Shown in pieces: positions 6,893 through 8,911 of a stretch of 8,911 nucleotides of DNA; within the stretch, counting starts at the first letter, position 1, and each line of letters starts with the position of its first letter. A program made the position numbers and the translations under genes. Below the pieces are notes generated by a model. The model had not been told where the DNA came from. It did no database searches and saw only the letters and a program-made list of their open reading frames with translations. Origin of the DNA: a bacterium. GTDB taxonomy: Bacteria > Zhuqueibacterota > Zhuqueibacteria > Residuimicrobiales > Residuimicrobiaceae. The stretch is from contig JAAYTV010000292.1 in NCBI GenBank assembly GCA_012523655.1, positions 1-8,911 of the forward strand. The letters are read 5' to 3'.

Positions 6893-7835
6893 TCATTCAT
6901 ACAACGAGCCGGACGCCTCTTATCACATTCCTGTATTGGTGGACGAAGTGGTGAACGCCTTACGGCCGAATACCGCTTCCCTGGTGGCGGATGTGACGCT
7001 CGGGGATGGCGGTTACAGCCTGGCGATACTGCAAAACATGCAACCCGGCGGCCGGGTGGTGGGTCTGGATTTAGACCGGGAGGCGGTTGAACGGGCGCGG
7101 CAGCGGCTCGCCTCTTTTGGCGATCGGTTCCTGCCGTTGCAGGGCAATTTTAGGGAGATCAAACAGATCCTGGTGTCAAAGGGGTTGGAGAGGTTGGATG
7201 GGTTGGTGGCGGATCTGGGTGTGTCCCGGCGACAGATCAGCGACCCGGCCAAGGGGTTTATGTTTACCGGTAACGGTCCCCTGTTGATGAAAATGGATAT
7301 GGACCAATCCCTGTCAGCGGAGCAAGTGATCAATGAGTATGATGAAAACACGCTGGCGGACATCATCTGGAAATACGGGGAGGAGCGCCACAGTCGCCGG
7401 ATCGCCGCAGCCCTGGTGCGGCAGCGGCAGAAGGGTCGTATTCGCGACACCGAGACTCTGGCGCAGGTGGTTCGTCAGACGGTGCGGGGTCCTCATGTGG
7501 TTAAATCATTAGCCCGGGTATTTCAGGCGTTTCGCATTATGACCAATTCAGAGATTGACAATCTGCGCGCTCTTTTGCCGCAGACCTTGGAGCTGTTGGC
7601 TCCCAAAGGTCGTGCGGTTTTTGTTTCTTATCATTCGTTGGAAGACAGAGAGATCAAATTGTTCATGAGCGCTCATAGTCGGCCTTGCATCTGCCCCCCG
7701 GATCTGCCGGTTTGTGTCTGTCACCGCCGAGCGGATATTCGAATCATCGGCCGATCGGTTGCCGCTTCGGCCGAGGAGCAGGCGCTGAACAAGAGCAGTC
7801 GATCCGCCCGCATGCGGGTGATGGAAAAGGTGTGA
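6885..7835 (+). CDS. rsmH: 16S rRNA m4C1402 methyltransferase RsmH (MraW), divergent
   Basis: RsmH methylates N4 of cytidine 1402 in the ribosomal P site using S-adenosylmethionine. The family is recognised by YHIPVLVDEVV near the start, the SAM-binding loop TLGDGGYS (38-45), VADLGVS, YGEERHSRRIA, FQAFRIMTNSEI and SYHSLEDR (248-255). The C-terminal CxCPPDLPVCVC cluster (Cys268, 270, 277, 279) also occurs in many homologues. Several usually invariant positions differ: GxGGHS reads GDGGYS, and the DGPLDMRMD segment reads NGPLLMKMD (130-138). The reading frame is intact, about 316 residues, normal for the family. The start is uncertain because no ATG is available. TTG at 6885 overlaps mraZ by 8 bases and suits the family N-terminus; TTG at 6867 would add six residues. 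Neither has a clear ribosome binding site, so coupling to mraZ translation is likely. Confidence 0.92.
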   Translation: MNNHSYNEPDASYHIPVLVDEVVNALRPNTASLVADVTLGDGGYSLAILQNMQPGGRVVGLDLDREAVERARQRLASFGDRFLPLQGNFREIKQILVSKGLERLDGLVADLGVSRRQISDPAKGFMFTGNGPLLMKMDMDQSLSAEQVINEYDENTLADIIWKYGEERHSRRIAAALVRQRQKGRIRDTETLAQVVRQTVRGPHVVKSLARVFQAFRIMTNSEIDNLRALLPQTLELLAPKGRAVFVSYHSLEDREIKLFMSAHSRPCICPPDLPVCVCHRRADIRIIGRSVAASAEEQALNKSSRSARMRVMEKV

Positions 7836-7839
7836 ACCG

Positions 7840-8235
7840 ATGAAGCCGAATCGATCCGCCGGCCGGGCTTTTTCCCGCGGCGTGCAACGCCCGCGCCGGC
7901 CGCGCGTGTGGCGCCTGCAGTTACGCCGGGCCCATGTGCTTTGGCTGCTGGCGTTTACCGCGGTGATTTTTCTCAAGGTGTGGCAAAAGACGTTCATCGA
8001 TCACATGAACCGGCGCAACTGTGTGTGGGCCGATGAGCTCAAGCTTCTTCGTTATGAAAATCTGTTGTTGGAGGCGAAAATAGAAGAGCTGCGTTCTCTG
8101 GAGCGGATCTCGCAAATCGCCCGGGAACAATATCAAATGGTCGAAGTGCCCAAGATCACATTGCAAAACAAGAATGCGTTTGAACGACTGACCGATCGTT
8201 TTTCCCATGACGGCGGCAGAGGTTCCGGAAGGTGA
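7840..8235 (+). CDS. ftsL: Cell division protein FtsL-like
   Basis: A 131-residue bitopic membrane protein with FtsL architecture. It has a basic cytoplasmic tail (residues 1-30, many Arg), one membrane helix at about 31-48 (AHVLWLLAFTAVIFLKVW), then a periplasmic coiled coil at about 62-87 (ELKLLRYENLLLEAKIEELR). The region ending ERISQIAREQYQMVEVP matches the usual FtsL end of the coiled coil. FtsL works with FtsB/DivIC and FtsQ to activate septal FtsWI synthesis. Sequence identity in this family is very low, so the call rests on architecture and on position between rsmH and the penicillin-binding protein gene. The ATG lies 4 bases after the rsmH stop, behind AAAAGG. Confidence 0.85.
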   Translation: MKPNRSAGRAFSRGVQRPRRPRVWRLQLRRAHVLWLLAFTAVIFLKVWQKTFIDHMNRRNCVWADELKLLRYENLLLEAKIEELRSLERISQIAREQYQMVEVPKITLQNKNAFERLTDRFSHDGGRGSGR

Positions 8236-8241
8236 GAGAGC

Positions 8242-8911
8242 ATGCTGCCGTCGATGAAAAACAGACAGGTTTCCGGAAAGAACAAGCGGTTGGATCTGCA
8301 ACGTCCGCTTTTGTTTTATCGCGTCATGCTCTTCATTGCGGTGGTGGTGGCCTTGCGGCTGATTCAGGTGCAAATTTTTCTCCGGGAGAAATACGCTGTG
8401 ATCGCCGAAAGACAGTTCAAGTACGAGTTGGCGTTGCCGCCGGAGCGCGGCGGCATTTTTGACCGCCGATTGCGTCCCATGGCCATGAACGTGCCCACCT
8501 ATACCATCATAGCCAATCCCAAGCGGATCAAGGATGTCGGACAGACGGCCGCGGTGCTGGCCAAGCATCTGAACCTCAGCGCCGGTCAAATTGCCGCCCA
8601 GTTGCGCGGCAAAGGTTCTTTTGTCTACATCACCCGCCGGGCCTCGCGGCTCGCCGGGCTGACGATTAAAACGTTGAGTCTGCCGGGCATCGAATGCCGT
8701 CTGGAGATGTCCCGGCAATACCCCAAGGGCATGATCGGTTGTCATCTGGTCGGATACACCGATATCGACGGCAAAGGCCTCAGTGGCGTCGAACTGGCGT
8801 ATGACAATGTGCTGCAGGGGGTGCCGGGCAAGGTGATTCTGCAGCAGACGGCGGACGGTCGCAAAAAGTTCCGCCATTCGGATTATCCGGAGCAGCAGGC
8901 GGAAAATGGGG
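8242..8911 (+). CDS. ftsI: Septal penicillin-binding protein FtsI/PBP2-type (5' part only)
   Basis: The first 223 residues of a class B penicillin-binding protein; the transpeptidase domain lies beyond the window, so no SxxK active site is visible. A short basic cytoplasmic tail precedes a membrane helix at about 25-46 (FYRVMLFIAVVVALRLIQVQ). Next come the dimerisation-domain hallmarks ERGGIFDRR (68-76), the IIANP strand, SRQYPKG, LVGYTDIDGKGLSGVE and the following YDNVLQGVPG. Together with FtsW it cross-links septal peptidoglycan. Position directly after ftsL supports FtsI rather than the elongation PBP or SpoVD. The ATG at 8242 lies 6 bases after the ftsL stop with GGTGAG upstream; ATG at 8254 is an alternative. 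Confidence 0.92.
   Translation, partial: MLPSMKNRQVSGKNKRLDLQRPLLFYRVMLFIAVVVALRLIQVQIFLREKYAVIAERQFKYELALPPERGGIFDRRLRPMAMNVPTYTIIANPKRIKDVGQTAAVLAKHLNLSAGQIAAQLRGKGSFVYITRRASRLAGLTIKTLSLPGIECRLEMSRQYPKGMIGCHLVGYTDIDGKGLSGVELAYDNVLQGVPGKVILQQTADGRKKFRHSDYPEQQAENG

Noticed and set aside
7921..8877. Long 318-codon open frame on the minus strand opposite ftsL and ftsI
   Set aside because: It is fully antisense to two genes with clear family motifs, resembles no known protein, and long antisense frames are expected in GC-rich coding DNA.

Overview
The window joins two divergently transcribed bacterial operons across a regulatory gap of about 330 bases (6086-6421). On the plus strand lies the start of a division and cell wall (dcw) cluster: mraZ, rsmH, ftsL and the 5' part of a ftsI-type penicillin-binding protein, which runs off the right edge. 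On the minus strand, reading away from the gap, are a poorly known gene (5366-6085), two ABC exporter half-transporters that look like one heterodimer, and an exported GH13 alpha-amylase-type glycosidase, which runs off the left edge.

The mraZ-rsmH-ftsL-ftsI order shows a bacterium with conventional septal peptidoglycan synthesis. The DNA is moderately GC-rich and densely packed, and several genes appear to start at TTG or GTG. The phylum cannot be fixed from this sequence. The divergent RsmH and MdlA/MdlB-like exporters would suit an uncultured lineage, but that is only an impression. No tRNA, rRNA, CRISPR array, insertion sequence or phage gene was seen.

Left operon (minus strand, read right to left). 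A TPR-like, UVR-family-like protein begins at a TTG behind a perfect GGAGGAG ribosome binding site. It ends 90 bases before the first exporter half, but those 90 bases look coding in another frame and would be joined to the gene by losing one T from a T6 run. The two exporter halves overlap as TGATG. Together they carry the mark of asymmetric heterodimeric exporters: one half has Asp instead of the catalytic Glu and a normal LSGGQ, and the other has the Glu but an LSVGQ signature. The amylase follows 39 bases later and has all four conserved GH13 regions with a complete catalytic triad.

Right operon (plus strand). A strong sigma-70-like promoter (TTGACA, 17 bases, TATTTT) is followed directly by three TGGNN repeats spaced exactly 10 bases apart. 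This layout matches the known E. coli MraZ operator and suggests mraZ autoregulation. The four genes are tightly packed, with an overlap and gaps of 4 and 6 bases, and supply a transcriptional regulator, a 16S rRNA methyltransferase and two septal division proteins. RsmH is intact but differs from its family at residues that are usually fixed.

Nothing here clearly amounts to a new system. The items most worth checking are the frameshift-like junction at 5376-5381, the MraZ operator and the divergent RsmH.
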